From: Pseudomonadota bacterium
Lineage (GTDB): Bacteria > Pseudomonadota > Gammaproteobacteria > Burkholderiales > Thiobacillaceae
Direction of reading: 5' to 3'
Assembly: GCA_029558905.1 (NCBI GenBank)
Contig: JAKQCX010000031.1
Coordinates: forward strand, 48,345-112,344
DNA: 64,000 nucleotides
The position numbers were made by a program, and so were the translations under genes. This document shows positions 55,739 to 64,000 of this stretch, piece after piece. A model generated the notes under the pieces. The model saw only the letters and a list, made by a program, of their open reading frames with translations. It did no database searches and was not told where the DNA came from. Each line of letters opens with the position of its first letter. The first letter of the stretch is position 1.

Positions 55739-57534
55739 TCCTGCAAGCGCTTAATCGCTACTACGAACGTGCCGAGGACATGCCGCGGGAAGGATGGGTG
55801 AGGCGCGGCGTCGACTATGTACTGGTCCTCGACGAACTGGGCGAGTGCATCAATATCGAGGCCATCGGTGAACAGAAAAAAGGCAAGACTGTCCCGCGTG
55901 AAATGCTGGTCACGGCTATCGGCAAGCAAGCCATGAAGCACACCAACAGCGGCAAGGATGCCAACTTGCTCTGGGACAACGCCAGCTTCGTGTTTGGCAC
56001 TGGCAACAAGGGCCACATCAAGCTGGACAGCTTCATCTCAACGATCCAGGAATGGCTTGAAGGCCTCGACGACAAGGGCGTTAAAGCGGTCCGCCGGTTC
56101 TGCTCTCGCATTTTGGCCGATCCCGGTTCGGCCATTTCGTTGGTTGAGCGCTTTCAGCTCAAAGAAGATTTTGACAAGCGTGATCCGGTTCTCATATTTC
56201 GCCTTGTTTCCGACCTGGATGGCATTCACTTGCGCCCTGCCGTCAGAACCGCATACGAAGCCGCGCTCACTTCCGCCAAATCAGGCAGCGATCTTCGCGG
56301 CAATTGCCTGGTGACGGGCGACAGGGATGTACCGCTCGCTCCCAACGAATCCGTAATCAAAGGGGTCTGGGGCGGCCAGCCGGCCGGTTGCAACATTGTT
56401 TCCTTCAATGCCCGTTCGTTTGAGTCTTATGGCAAACGCGAACGCAATGGTGAAAATGCGCCCGTTAGCTTGCGCGCCTCGTTCGCCTATACGACAGCGC
56501 TCAATCATTTACTGTCCTCGAAGCAACGCATGCAGGTGGGCGACACCTCCACGGTGTTCTGGGCGGAGGAGGCCCACGACCTGGAAAGCGCCCTACCCGA
56601 CCTGTTCGGTGAACCGCCCAAGGACGACCCGGATCGGGGCACGGACGCCCTCAAGGCCCTGTATGCCGCCGTGCAGTCCGGCAAGTTCATGGTCGGCAGC
56701 GCCGATACCCGCTTCCACGTCCTCGGCCTGGCGCCCAATGCGGCGCGCATCGCCATCCGTTTCTGGGAGACGGCACCGGCCATCGACCTCGCCCGGCGCA
56801 TCCGGCAGCACTTCGAGGACATCCGCATCGTCCACGCGCCCCGCGAGCCGGAGCACCTGTCGCTGTTTCGCCTGCTGACCGGCATCGCCGTGCTGAACAA
56901 GGCCGACAACATCCCGCCCAACCTGGGCGGCGAGGTCATGCGCGCCATCCTGGAAGGGCTGCCCTACCCCGCGCCCTTGCTCAACCTGGCGGTGCAGCGC
57001 TGCCGGGCCGAGCAGGCCAGGAAAAATCAAAACGGAGAACCTCTTCCCAATGTCAGCTATCCCCGTGCGGCGGTCATCAAGGCCAGCCTTAACCGGCTCA
57101 TTCGCAATCGCAACACCAACGAAAGGGAGTACCTGCCCATGCTTGATCCATCCAACACCAATCCCGGTTACCTGCTCGGGCGCCTTTTCGCCGCGCTCGA
57201 ACGCATCCAGGAGGATGCGGCTGGAGGCGCGCGCAATCTCAATGCCACGATTCGCGACCGTTACTACGGTGCAGCATCCAGCACGCCCGCCGCGGTCTTT
57301 TCCACTTTGTTGAGACTGGAAAAACATCATCTCGGAAAGCTACCCCAAGGTCTTGCCATTGTGCGCGAGCGGCTTGTGGGGGAAATCATGAACGGTTTCG
57401 ACCCCGGCACTTTCCCTCCACGTCATCTTGCCATGCCGGACCAAGCACGATTTGCTCTCGGTTATTACCACCAGCGCCAAGCCTTCTTCACCAAATCCGA
57501 ATCCGCTAACGACAACCAGGAGGAATCCAAATGA
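55735..57534 (+). CDS. cas8c: Type I-C large subunit Cas8c (Csd1)
   Basis: Cas8c recognises the PAM and is the large subunit of I-C Cascade. The 599-residue protein begins [17 protein letters not shown], typical of Csd1, with [16 protein letters not shown] and [25 protein letters not shown] segments (the latter diagnostic). The C-terminal helical part is also made separately as Cas11c (see that entry). Roughly the segment 55850-56520 has a lower GC content than the rest of the operon. It overlaps cas5c and cas7c by 4 nt each. Confidence 0.95.
   Translation: MILQALNRYYERAEDMPREGWVRRGVDYVLVLDELGECINIEAIGEQKKGKTVPREMLVTAIGKQAMKHTNSGKDANLLWDNASFVFGTGNKGHIKLDSFISTIQEWLEGLDDKGVKAVRRFCSRILADPGSAISLVERFQLKEDFDKRDPVLIFRLVSDLDGIHLRPAVRTAYEAALTSAKSGSDLRGNCLVTGDRDVPLAPNESVIKGVWGGQPAGCNIVSFNARSFESYGKRERNGENAPVSLRASFAYTTALNHLLSSKQRMQVGDTSTVFWAEEAHDLESALPDLFGEPPKDDPDRGTDALKALYAAVQSGKFMVGSADTRFHVLGLAPNAARIAIRFWETAPAIDLARRIRQHFEDIRIVHAPREPEHLSLFRLLTGIAVLNKADNIPPNLGGEVMRAILEGLPYPAPLLNLAVQRCRAEQARKNQNGEPLPNVSYPRAAVIKASLNRLIRNRNTNEREYLPMLDPSNTNPGYLLGRLFAALERIQEDAAGGARNLNATIRDRYYGAASSTPAAVFSTLLRLEKHHLGKLPQGLAIVRERLVGEIMNGFDPGTFPPRHLAMPDQARFALGYYHQRQAFFTKSESANDNQEESK
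57139..57534 (+). CDS. cas11c: Cas11c small subunit from an internal start in cas8c
   Basis: In-frame codon 469 of cas8c is ATG (57139), preceded by AAAGGGAG with GGGAG 9 nt upstream. Translation from here gives 131 residues starting [21 protein letters not shown], all helical. In characterised I-C systems an internal start at the equivalent place makes Cas11c, the small subunit lining Cascade. The position, the ribosome-site-like sequence and the N-terminal [17 protein letters not shown] pattern support it here; expression is inferred. Confidence 0.72.
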   Translation: MLDPSNTNPGYLLGRLFAALERIQEDAAGGARNLNATIRDRYYGAASSTPAAVFSTLLRLEKHHLGKLPQGLAIVRERLVGEIMNGFDPGTFPPRHLAMPDQARFALGYYHQRQAFFTKSESANDNQEESK

Positions 57535-58415
57535 GCCTGACCAACCGCTACGACTTCGTGCTGCTGTTCGACGTGAAGGATGGCAACCCCAACGGCGACC
57601 CGGACGCCGGCAACCTGCCGCGCCTGGACGCGGAGACCGGCCATGGCCTGGTGACCGACGTGGCCCTGAAGCGCAAGGTGCGCAACTTCGTCGGCCTGGT
57701 GAAGGGTGAGCAACCGCCCTATGAAATCTACGTGAAGGAGAAGGCCATCCTGAACAAGACCCATGAACGTGCCTACATCGCTATCGGTGCCGAGGATGTC
57801 CTCAAGGGCGAGGACAAGAAGCGCAAGGGCGGTGGCGACACCGTGACCAAGGCACGCGACTGGATGTGTGCCAACTTCTTCGACGTGCGCACCTTCGGCG
57901 CCGTGATGTCCACCGGTGTCAACTGCGGCCAGGTGCGTGGCCCGGTGCAACTCACCTTCGCCCGCTCCATCGATCCCGTCATCGCCCAGGAGCACTCCAT
58001 CACCCGCATGGCCGTTGCCACCGAGGCCGAAGCCGAGAAGCAGGAAGGCGACAACCGCACCATGGGCCGCAAGCACACCGTTCCTTATGGCCTCTACATG
58101 GCCCACGGTTTCGTATCGTCCTTCCTGGCCAAGCAGACCGGCTTTGGCGAAGACGATCTCGCCCTGCTCTGGCAGTCCCTCAGCCAGATGTTCGAGCACG
58201 ACCGCTCCGCTGCCCGCGGCGAGATGGCGACGCGCGGCCTGTACGTGTTCAAGCACGATTCCGAACTCGGCAACGCCCCCGCCCATGCGCTATTCGAACG
58301 CATCCACCCAAAGCTTAAAGAAGGCGTCACGGCCCCCCGCTCGTACGGTGACTATGACGTGGAGATCGACACAACCGATCTGCCAGCCGGGGTAACCCTG
58401 CTGAAATTGGTCTAA
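57531..58415 (+). CDS. cas7c: Type I-C backbone subunit Cas7c (Csd2)
   Basis: Cas7c polymerises along the crRNA to form the Cascade backbone. The 294-residue protein begins [29 protein letters not shown], the Csd2 signature, followed by [14 protein letters not shown] and [29 protein letters not shown]. It overlaps cas8c by 4 nt (ATGA). The interference gene block ends here; the next cas gene is 600 bp away. Confidence 0.96.
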   Translation: MSLTNRYDFVLLFDVKDGNPNGDPDAGNLPRLDAETGHGLVTDVALKRKVRNFVGLVKGEQPPYEIYVKEKAILNKTHERAYIAIGAEDVLKGEDKKRKGGGDTVTKARDWMCANFFDVRTFGAVMSTGVNCGQVRGPVQLTFARSIDPVIAQEHSITRMAVATEAEAEKQEGDNRTMGRKHTVPYGLYMAHGFVSSFLAKQTGFGEDDLALLWQSLSQMFEHDRSAARGEMATRGLYVFKHDSELGNAPAHALFERIHPKLKEGVTAPRSYGDYDVEIDTTDLPAGVTLLKLV

Positions 58416-58419
58416 CGCA

Positions 58420-58713
58420 TCATCGCCGCCCGCCCCAATACCCCGGCCGGCGGCTTTGATTGGCCACAGCGATCACGCGAACCGTGTCTTGCTGAATCCG
58501 ATAAATCAGGGAATAGGGGAAGGCATGCAAGGGCATCACGCGGGTGTTGAGCGGCCCCCGGGCACCCATGTTGGGAAATTGACGCAGAAGCCCGAAGGCA
58601 TATTCGAGCGCATCGATGAAATCGCTTGCTGCCTGGGGTGCACCGACCCCGATGTACCACTCGCCGGCTTCATCCACTTCGGCCAGTGCCTTAGCGCTGA
58701 CGCTGATCCGCAT
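58420..58713 (-). CDS. RelE/ParE family toxin
   Basis: This 97-residue protein of the type II RelE/ParE superfamily has SAKALAEVDEAGEWY at the start, a second helix DFIDALEYAFGLLRQFPNMG, and PYSLIYRIQQDTVRVIAVANQSRRPGYW at the end, the usual ParE/RelE C-terminal beta pattern. Such toxins act on gyrase or on ribosome-bound mRNA; which applies cannot be read. It lies on the strand opposite to the cas genes, 4 nt from the cas7c stop, and overlaps its antitoxin by 23 nt. Confidence 0.88.
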   Translation of the reverse strand: MRISVSAKALAEVDEAGEWYIGVGAPQAASDFIDALEYAFGLLRQFPNMGARGPLNTRVMPLHAFPYSLIYRIQQDTVRVIAVANQSRRPGYWGGRR

Positions 58714-58963
58714 GGGCCTGGGCGGCTTTGATCTTCGCTCGCATTTTGGCGATGACTTCCTCGCCCGGTATCCATTGGGTCACACCCGCGTCCATGTCGG
58801 CGATTCTTCGCGCGATTTCCTCTTCCCATGCTCTCGCGATTGCCTCGGGCGAATCATCAGACGCTTCATGCAGGCTCAGGATGAGTTGGTGGGCCAGTTG
58901 GCTGCGTTCCTCCGGCGTGAGTTGCATGGCCTGGGCTGCTAGGTCTTTCAATTCGGCTGTCAT
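58691..58963 (-). CDS. Addiction-module antitoxin
   Basis: This 90-residue acidic protein has the LAAQAMQLTPEERSQLAHQLILSLHE segment seen in small addiction-module antitoxins that accompany RelE-type toxins, and a charged C-terminal tail (IKAAQAHADQRQR). It is upstream of the toxin, overlapping it by 23 nt, with GGAG about 7 nt before the ATG at 58963. The promoter should lie in the 50-bp gap shared with the divergent cas4. Confidence 0.85.
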   Translation of the reverse strand: MTAELKDLAAQAMQLTPEERSQLAHQLILSLHEASDDSPEAIARAWEEEIARRIADMDAGVTQWIPGEEVIAKMRAKIKAAQAHADQRQR

Positions 58964-59013
58964 CTGGTGCTCCAGGGATTTGGATACTCGGCATTCATGG
59001 TAGCAACAAGCCC

Positions 59014-59640
59014 ATGAACGAAACAGGGCAGGACCCCATCTCCCTCTCCGCCCTGCAGCACTGGGCCTACTGTCCGCGTCAATGCGGACTGATCCATCTT
59101 GAGCAGGCCTTCGAGGACAACATCCACACGGCCCGCGGGCAGGCGGTGCATCATCTGGTGGACACGCCGGGCTACGAGATGAAGGCCAGCGTGAAAGTGG
59201 AACGCGCCCTGCCCCTCTGGTCCGACAAGCTGGGCCTCATCGGCAAGGCCGACCTGGTGGAGTTCCACCCGGACGGCACGGTCTTCCCGGTGGAGTTCAA
59301 GCACGGCCGCAAGCGCCAGAAGATCCACGATGACATCCAGCTCGCCGCCCAGGCCCTGTGCCTGGAGGAAATGCTTGGCCGGCCCGTGCCCAAGGGCGCC
59401 ATCTACCACGCCAGCAGCCACCGGCGCCGGGAGGTGGCCATCACCCCCGAACTACGCCGGCTGGTGGAGGAGACAACTAAGGCCGTCCGCGCCATGCTGG
59501 CCAGCGGCAAGCTGCCTTCCCCGGTCAATGACGAACGCTGCCGGGAATGCTCGCTGAAGGACCTGTGCCAGCCCGGCCCCATCGCTGCATCCACTCTTCT
59601 GCATGAACTCGGCGTGAACCTATACGACCCTGAAAGCTAA
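59014..59640 (+). CDS. cas4: CRISPR-associated exonuclease Cas4 (type I-C)
   Basis: Cas4 trims prespacers and selects the PAM during adaptation. The 208-residue protein has Cys20 (YCPRQCGL) and Cys176, Cys179, Cys185 (CRECSLKDLC) for an Fe-S cluster, and the RecB-type nuclease core with GKADLVEF (Asp80), VEFKHGR (Glu94, Lys96) and DDIQLAAQALCLEE. No strong ribosome site is seen before ATG 59014. It is 2 nt upstream of cas1. Confidence 0.95.
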   Translation: MNETGQDPISLSALQHWAYCPRQCGLIHLEQAFEDNIHTARGQAVHHLVDTPGYEMKASVKVERALPLWSDKLGLIGKADLVEFHPDGTVFPVEFKHGRKRQKIHDDIQLAAQALCLEEMLGRPVPKGAIYHASSHRRREVAITPELRRLVEETTKAVRAMLASGKLPSPVNDERCRECSLKDLCQPGPIAASTLLHELGVNLYDPES

Positions 59641-59641
59641 C

Positions 59642-60676
59642 GTGTACACCCTGCTCAACACCCTCTACGTCATGACACCCCAGGCCTACGCGCACCTGGA
59701 AAACGCCACCGTGCGCATCGACGTGGAGCGGGAGAAAAAACTGCAAGTGCCGCTGCTCCACATCGGCGGGCTGGTCTGCTTTGGCAACGTCATGGTGTCG
59801 CCAGCCCTCATGCATCGACTGGCGGAAGAAGGCAAAAGCCTGGTCCTGCTGGAGGAACATGGCCGCTTCAAGGCCCGCCTGGAAGGGCCCGTATCCGGCA
59901 ACATCCTGCTGCGCCAGGCCCAGCACAGGCTGGCGGCGGATCCCGCTTTCGCCCTGGAAGCCGCGCGCGCGATCATCGCCGGCAAGCTGAAGAACAGCCG
60001 CTCGGTCATCATGCGCGGGGCGCGGGAGTCCTTCGACGGCGGTGAAGCCGCGACGCTTACCCGCGCCGCCGAAGATCTGGCCGCGTCCCTGCGCGCCCTC
60101 AAGGACGCGCCGGACCTGGACACCATCAGGGGCGTGGAAGGTGAAGCCGCGCGCGGCTATTTCGGCGCTCTGAACCTCATCGTCAAACCCCAGTTCCGTG
60201 CGGCATTTTTCCTGGACGGCCGCACGCGCCGCCCACCCCTGGACCGTTTCAATGCCCTGCTCTCCTTTCTCTATTCCATGCTCATGAACGATTGCCGCTC
60301 GGCCCTGGAGAGTGTGGGGCTGGACCCTCAACTCGGCTTCCTGCATGCGGTCCGCCCGGGCCGCGCCGCCCTGGCCCTGGATTTGCAGGAGGAGTTCCGC
60401 GCCATCCTGGCGGACCGGCTGGCCCTGACCCTGATCAACCGTGGACAGGTCACCGCGGAGGACTTCGATCTACGCGCAGGCGGCGCCGTCATGCTCAACG
60501 ACAAAGGCCGGCGCAAGATTCTCGCAGCCTGGCAGGAACGCAAGCAGGAAGAGGTCACCCACCCGCTCGTCGAAGCGAAGATGCCCCTGGCCATCCTGCC
60601 TTTCCTGCAAGCCCGCTTCCTTGCCCGCACCCTGCGTGGCGATATGGAAGCCTACCTGCCCTATCTGACCAAATAG
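59642..60676 (+). CDS. cas1: CRISPR-associated endonuclease Cas1 (type I-C)
   Basis: Cas1 is the integrase that inserts spacers at the leader end. The 344-residue protein has the conserved metal-binding residues Glu166 ([11 protein letters not shown]), His235 ([11 protein letters not shown]) and Asp247 ([10 protein letters not shown]). The start is GTG at 59642, one nt after the cas4 stop. It acts with Cas2, 5 nt downstream, and Cas4. Confidence 0.97.
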   Translation: MYTLLNTLYVMTPQAYAHLENATVRIDVEREKKLQVPLLHIGGLVCFGNVMVSPALMHRLAEEGKSLVLLEEHGRFKARLEGPVSGNILLRQAQHRLAADPAFALEAARAIIAGKLKNSRSVIMRGARESFDGGEAATLTRAAEDLAASLRALKDAPDLDTIRGVEGEAARGYFGALNLIVKPQFRAAFFLDGRTRRPPLDRFNALLSFLYSMLMNDCRSALESVGLDPQLGFLHAVRPGRAALALDLQEEFRAILADRLALTLINRGQVTAEDFDLRAGGAVMLNDKGRRKILAAWQERKQEEVTHPLVEAKMPLAILPFLQARFLARTLRGDMEAYLPYLTK

Positions 60677-60681
60677 CCCCC

Positions 60682-60972
60682 ATGCTCATCATCGTCACCT
60701 ACGACGTCTGCACCGAAACCCGGGAAGGCCGGCGTCGCCTGCGCCGGGTCGCCAAGGTCTGTGAAAGCATGGGACAGCGCGTGCAGAAGTCCGTCTTCGA
60801 GTGCCAGGTCAATGACATGCAGCACGAGCAACTCGAACGCGCGTTGCTGGCGGAAATCGACGAATCCGAAGACAGCCTGCGCTTCTATCGCATCACCGAA
60901 CCCGTGCAACTACGGGTCAAGCAATATGGCACTTACCGCTCCATCGACTTCGAAGGACCCCTGGTCGTATGA
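60682..60972 (+). CDS. cas2: CRISPR-associated protein Cas2
   Basis: Cas2 dimers bridge two Cas1 dimers in the integration complex. The 96-residue protein begins [27 protein letters not shown], with the family aspartate Asp8, then the [13 protein letters not shown] motif and a C-terminal RFYRITEP strand. ATG 60682 lies 5 nt after cas1. The array leader follows directly. Confidence 0.96.
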   Translation: MLIIVTYDVCTETREGRRRLRRVAKVCESMGQRVQKSVFECQVNDMQHEQLERALLAEIDESEDSLRFYRITEPVQLRVKQYGTYRSIDFEGPLVV

Positions 60973-61150
60973 AGCGCGAACCCCAAGCGGCCACCAATAT
61001 CCTGCCGGTTCGCGATGCGGGTAACTCACTGTTCTTTAACAAATTGGACTACCCGTTGAACACGATTGCTCAGGCCTGGAATTCACATCCTCGTGCTTTC
61101 GCGCGATCATGGTGGAATCCGCAATCGGAACGCCAAGTTGCGAGCGCGGA
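60973..61150 (+). promoter_or_regulatory. CRISPR leader
   Basis: The 178-bp, less GC-rich segment between cas2 and the first repeat has no gene. It contains an inverted pair CGCGAACC (60975-60982) / GGTTCGCG (61007-61014) and a TTCTTTAACAAATTGGAC stretch (from 61033), such as is seen in leaders. It should hold the pre-crRNA promoter and the integration anchoring site, since repeats run in the + direction with the ATTGAAAC end distal to it. Confidence 0.8.
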
Positions 61151-64000
61151 GCATCGCCCGGCCTCACGGCCGGGCGCGGATTGAAACTTCAAATACCGTT
61201 TGCGTCGAAACGCGGCCCCAAAGCATCGCCCGGCCTCACGGCCGGGCGCGGATTGAAACGCGTACTGCGATAGCTTCGCGGTCGCCTGCGCGTTGCATCG
61301 CCCGGCCTCACGGCCGGGCGCGGATTGAAACAACCAAGCCGGAAGCTTCGTCGCATTCGGGCCGCGCATCGCCCGGCCTCACGGCCGGGCGCGGATTGAA
61401 ACGACGAACTTTGCAAAGTAAGTCGCGTCGCAAATTGCATCGCCCGGCCTCACGGCCGGGCGCGGATTGAAACGTCGCTTCCTGTTGGATGCTTACAACA
61501 AGTCGGGGCATCGCCCGGCCTCACGGCCGGGCGCGGATTGAAACGATATGAACGGGAACGAACCGGGCAAGGCTGGCGCAGGCATCGCCCGGCCTCACGG
61601 CCGGGCGCGGATTGAAACGAACATATCGCGCAATTGCTGCGAACGGTACGAAATGCATCGCCCGGCCTCACGGCCGGGCGCGGATTGAAACTTCCCGGTG
61701 CCCACGATTAAACAAGCGTTGTTGCCGCATCGCCCGGCCTCACGGCCGGGCGCGGATTGAAACTAAAACTTTGCAAGCGTTACGACATACATTTTTTGCA
61801 TCGCCCGGCCTCACGGCCGGGCGCGGATTGAAACTACTTTGACGTTACGCCAGCGTTTCGCGTCGCATCGCATCGCCCGGCCTCACGGCCGGGCGCGGAT
61901 TGAAACATGACGATGCGGTCGTAGCGTTCGGCGAGGTCGATGCATCGCCCGGCCTCACGGCCGGGCGCGGATTGAAACGCGTTGTCGGAACTTATGCCGA
62001 CGTGGCCTTCGTCGCATCGCCCGGCCTCACGGCCGGGCGCGGATTGAAACTCTCTGGCGTGTTGATCGGGTGTCGGACGGCCTCTGCATCGCCCGGCCTC
62101 ACGGCCGGGCGCGGATTGAAACCGGTGCCAACCTGAAAACACCCCCGAGCAGGCCACGCATCGCCCGGCCTCACGGCCGGGCGCGGATTGAAACCAATGA
62201 GCTTCATGCCGCCTCCTTGGTTACGCGGGCATCGCCCGGCCTCACGGCCGGGCGCGGATTGAAACAGGAACTTGGTCATGCGCTCGGCGTCGGCGAAGTG
62301 CATCGCCCGGCCTCACGGCCGGGCGCGGATTGAAACACGGTGCCAGGTGAGCCGCAGGGCAAGGGCCGGCCGCATCGCCCGGCCTCACGGCCGGGCGCGG
62401 ATTGAAACGCGCGTTGGGCAGACGCTCAGGATTCCGGATTCCCGCATCGCCCGGCCTCACGGCCGGGCGCGGATTGAAACCTTGATGCGGGCGTTCAGCT
62501 TGGCGATGGCATCCAGCATCGCCCGGCCTCACGGCCGGGCGCGGATTGAAACTCTCTGCCGGAAGCCTTCGTCGCCGAGCCGCCCAGCGCATCGCCCGGC
62601 CTCACGGCCGGGCGCGGATTGAAACCGCTGGAGGACTTCATCAAGGAAATCCTCAAGCACGCATCGCCCGGCCTCACGGCCGGGCGCGGATTGAAACAAC
62701 TACGGCATGTTCTACGGAGGTGTGTAATGCCGCATCGCCCGGCCTCACGGCCGGGCGCGGATTGAAACTCGGCGGACCGGGCGGAGACCATCGCCCGCAC
62801 CGAGGCATCGCCCGGCCTCACGGCCGGGCGCGGATTGAAACGAGTTCGACGTGTTTTTTTCCGGGCGTGATCGGCGCATCGCCCGGCCTCACGGCCGGGC
62901 GCGGATTGAAACGTTGCGGCAACATCGGCGCTGGTAATGGTGGCCGGCATCGCCCGGCCTCACGGCCGGGCGCGGATTGAAACGTGTTGCTGGGGTTGCT
63001 GCGGTGTTTGCTGTTCGCGCATCGCCCGGCCTCACGGCCGGGCGCGGATTGAAACGCCGTCACCCTCACCACGTTCGTGCCGTCGCAATAGCATCGCCCG
63101 GCCTCACGGCCGGGCGCGGATTGAAACTATTATATACACACTAGGTGGTATTTTGTGCGCATGCATCGCCCGGCCTCACGGCCGGGCGCGGATTGAAACG
63201 CGCGCAAGATGCTCGACGCCATCGAGGCCACCCTGCATCGCCCGGCCTCACGGCCGGGCGCGGATTGAAACGCCGTCCTCCAGCCCGCGCCGGTAGGCCC
63301 ACTCCACGCATCGCCCGGCCTCACGGCCGGGCGCGGATTGAAACCAGGGACTTGCCGGAGTTGATCCAGTTGTCCGCGGCATCGCCCGGCCTCACGGCCG
63401 GGCGCGGATTGAAACTTGTGTGTCTCACCCCAAGCGTTGCGGGTTGTGGTGCATCGCCCGGCCTCACGGCCGGGCGCGGATTGAAACATGCGGCCCTGGC
63501 TGGGTGTGCCGGCTGCACCGAGCATCGCCCGGCCTCACGGCCGGGCGCGGATTGAAACTCGCTGCTCTGGGCGTATTGTTGGGCACCGTTCCGGCATCGC
63601 CCGGCCTCACGGCCGGGCGCGGATTGAAACAGCTCCGTCATGCCGCCGACGCTGGATAGCGTGACGCATCGCCCGGCCTCACGGCCGGGCGCGGATTGAA
63701 ACCAGGGCTTCCTGGCCCAGCACCCGGCCGTAGGGGGCATCGCCCGGCCTCACGGCCGGGCGCGGATTGAAACCATCTCATCGGCACCATCACAGACGTG
63801 GTGCTGAGCATCGCCCGGCCTCACGGCCGGGCGCGGATTGAAACTTGTGTGTCTCACCCCAAGCGTTGCGGGTTGTGGTGGCATCGCCCGGCCTCACGGC
63901 CGGGCGCGGATTGAAACTTGTTGGTGTGGTCGTTGATGGTGGTCCAGGTGCCGCATCGCCCGGCCTCACGGCCGGGCGCGGATTGAAACCAACGGAAAAG
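61151..64000 (+). CRISPR. Type I-C CRISPR array, at least 40 repeats, open at the right edge
   Basis: Forty identical 37-nt repeats are visible, the first at 61151-61187 and the last at 63953-63989, with 39 complete spacers of 34-37 nt and a partial one. The repeat begins GCATCGCCCGGCC and ends GCGGATTGAAAC. It folds into a perfect 9-bp stem CGCCCGGCC/GGCCGGGCG with a TCAC loop, leaving the usual ATTGAAAC handle. The leading G is invariant in all copies and is counted as repeat, making it longer than the usual 32 nt for I-C. No degenerate end repeat is seen, so the array continues. One spacer occurs twice (63416-63450 and 63845-63880). Confidence 0.99.

Noticed and set aside
61066..63740. Many open frames in the CRISPR array with repeated RPHGRARIE or PGREAGRC peptides
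   Set aside because: They are translations of the identical repeats and lack ribosome sites.
61188..63952. Self-targeting spacers against genes in this window
   Set aside because: No spacer with a long match to the rest of the window was noticed by eye; a proper search over the whole genome is needed before claiming either way.

Overview
This 64-kb window reads as a GC-rich chromosomal segment of a gammaproteobacterium. The evidence is the order rlmE-ftsH-folP-glmM / tpiA-secG-tRNA-Leu next to nuoABC, a full glycine cleavage operon, aroQ-accB-accC-prmA and an isolated miaA. Sulfur-handling genes and an Mrp-type cation/proton antiporter would suit a Chromatiales/Ectothiorhodospiraceae-like organism, but that placement is inference.

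Layout. 1-9.8 kb, minus strand: the start of the nuo operon (nuoA, nuoB, partial nuoC) with its own promoter, a terminator, tRNA-Leu(GAG), secG, tpiA, a phosphate transporter pair (pit plus a DUF47 accessory gene), glmM, folP, ftsH and rlmE. 9.8-13.6 kb: yhbY, a DUF808 membrane protein, and a DUF1631 gene whose leader carries a FliA-type promoter followed by a c-di-GMP-I riboswitch. 13.6-23.9 kb, minus: dgkA, the glycine cleavage genes gcvT-H-PA-(tpx)-PB, a DUF3426 zinc-ribbon membrane protein, prmA, accC, accB and aroQ. 24.1-34.9 kb, plus: a surface-polysaccharide cluster with tightly overlapping genes. It makes a CDP-6-deoxyhexose (rfbF, rfbG, an epimerase, two C-methyltransferase-family enzymes, a reductase) and has four candidate glycosyltransferases (ELM1-like, GT4, GT2, GT25). 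34.9-35.4 kb: gene and IS3 remnants. 35.5-42.8 kb, minus: an Mrp antiporter operon with split subunits and three large MrpD-like proteins. 43-48 kb: an AddB-related nuclease, metY, miaA and an IS5 remnant. 48.2-52.3 kb: a sulfur/persulfide module (TauE exporter, ArsR-rhodanese regulator, persulfide-dioxygenase-like enzyme, MFS transporter) with two matching operator-like palindromes.

52.3-64 kb holds a complete type I-C CRISPR-Cas locus: cas3-cas5c-cas8c(with internal cas11c)-cas7c, then a toxin-antitoxin pair on the opposite strand, then cas4-cas1-cas2, a leader, and an array of at least 40 identical 37-nt repeats that runs off the right edge. An isolated, degenerate copy of the CRISPR repeat lies about 350 bp upstream of cas3. 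It is the best candidate for something undescribed here, possibly a Cas-regulating RNA.

The main regulatory observations are the FliA promoter/c-di-GMP riboswitch/DUF1631 arrangement, the shared TTCAA-N8-TTGAA operators of the sulfur module, the repeat-like element before cas3, and the toxin-antitoxin pair that splits the interference genes from the adaptation genes.
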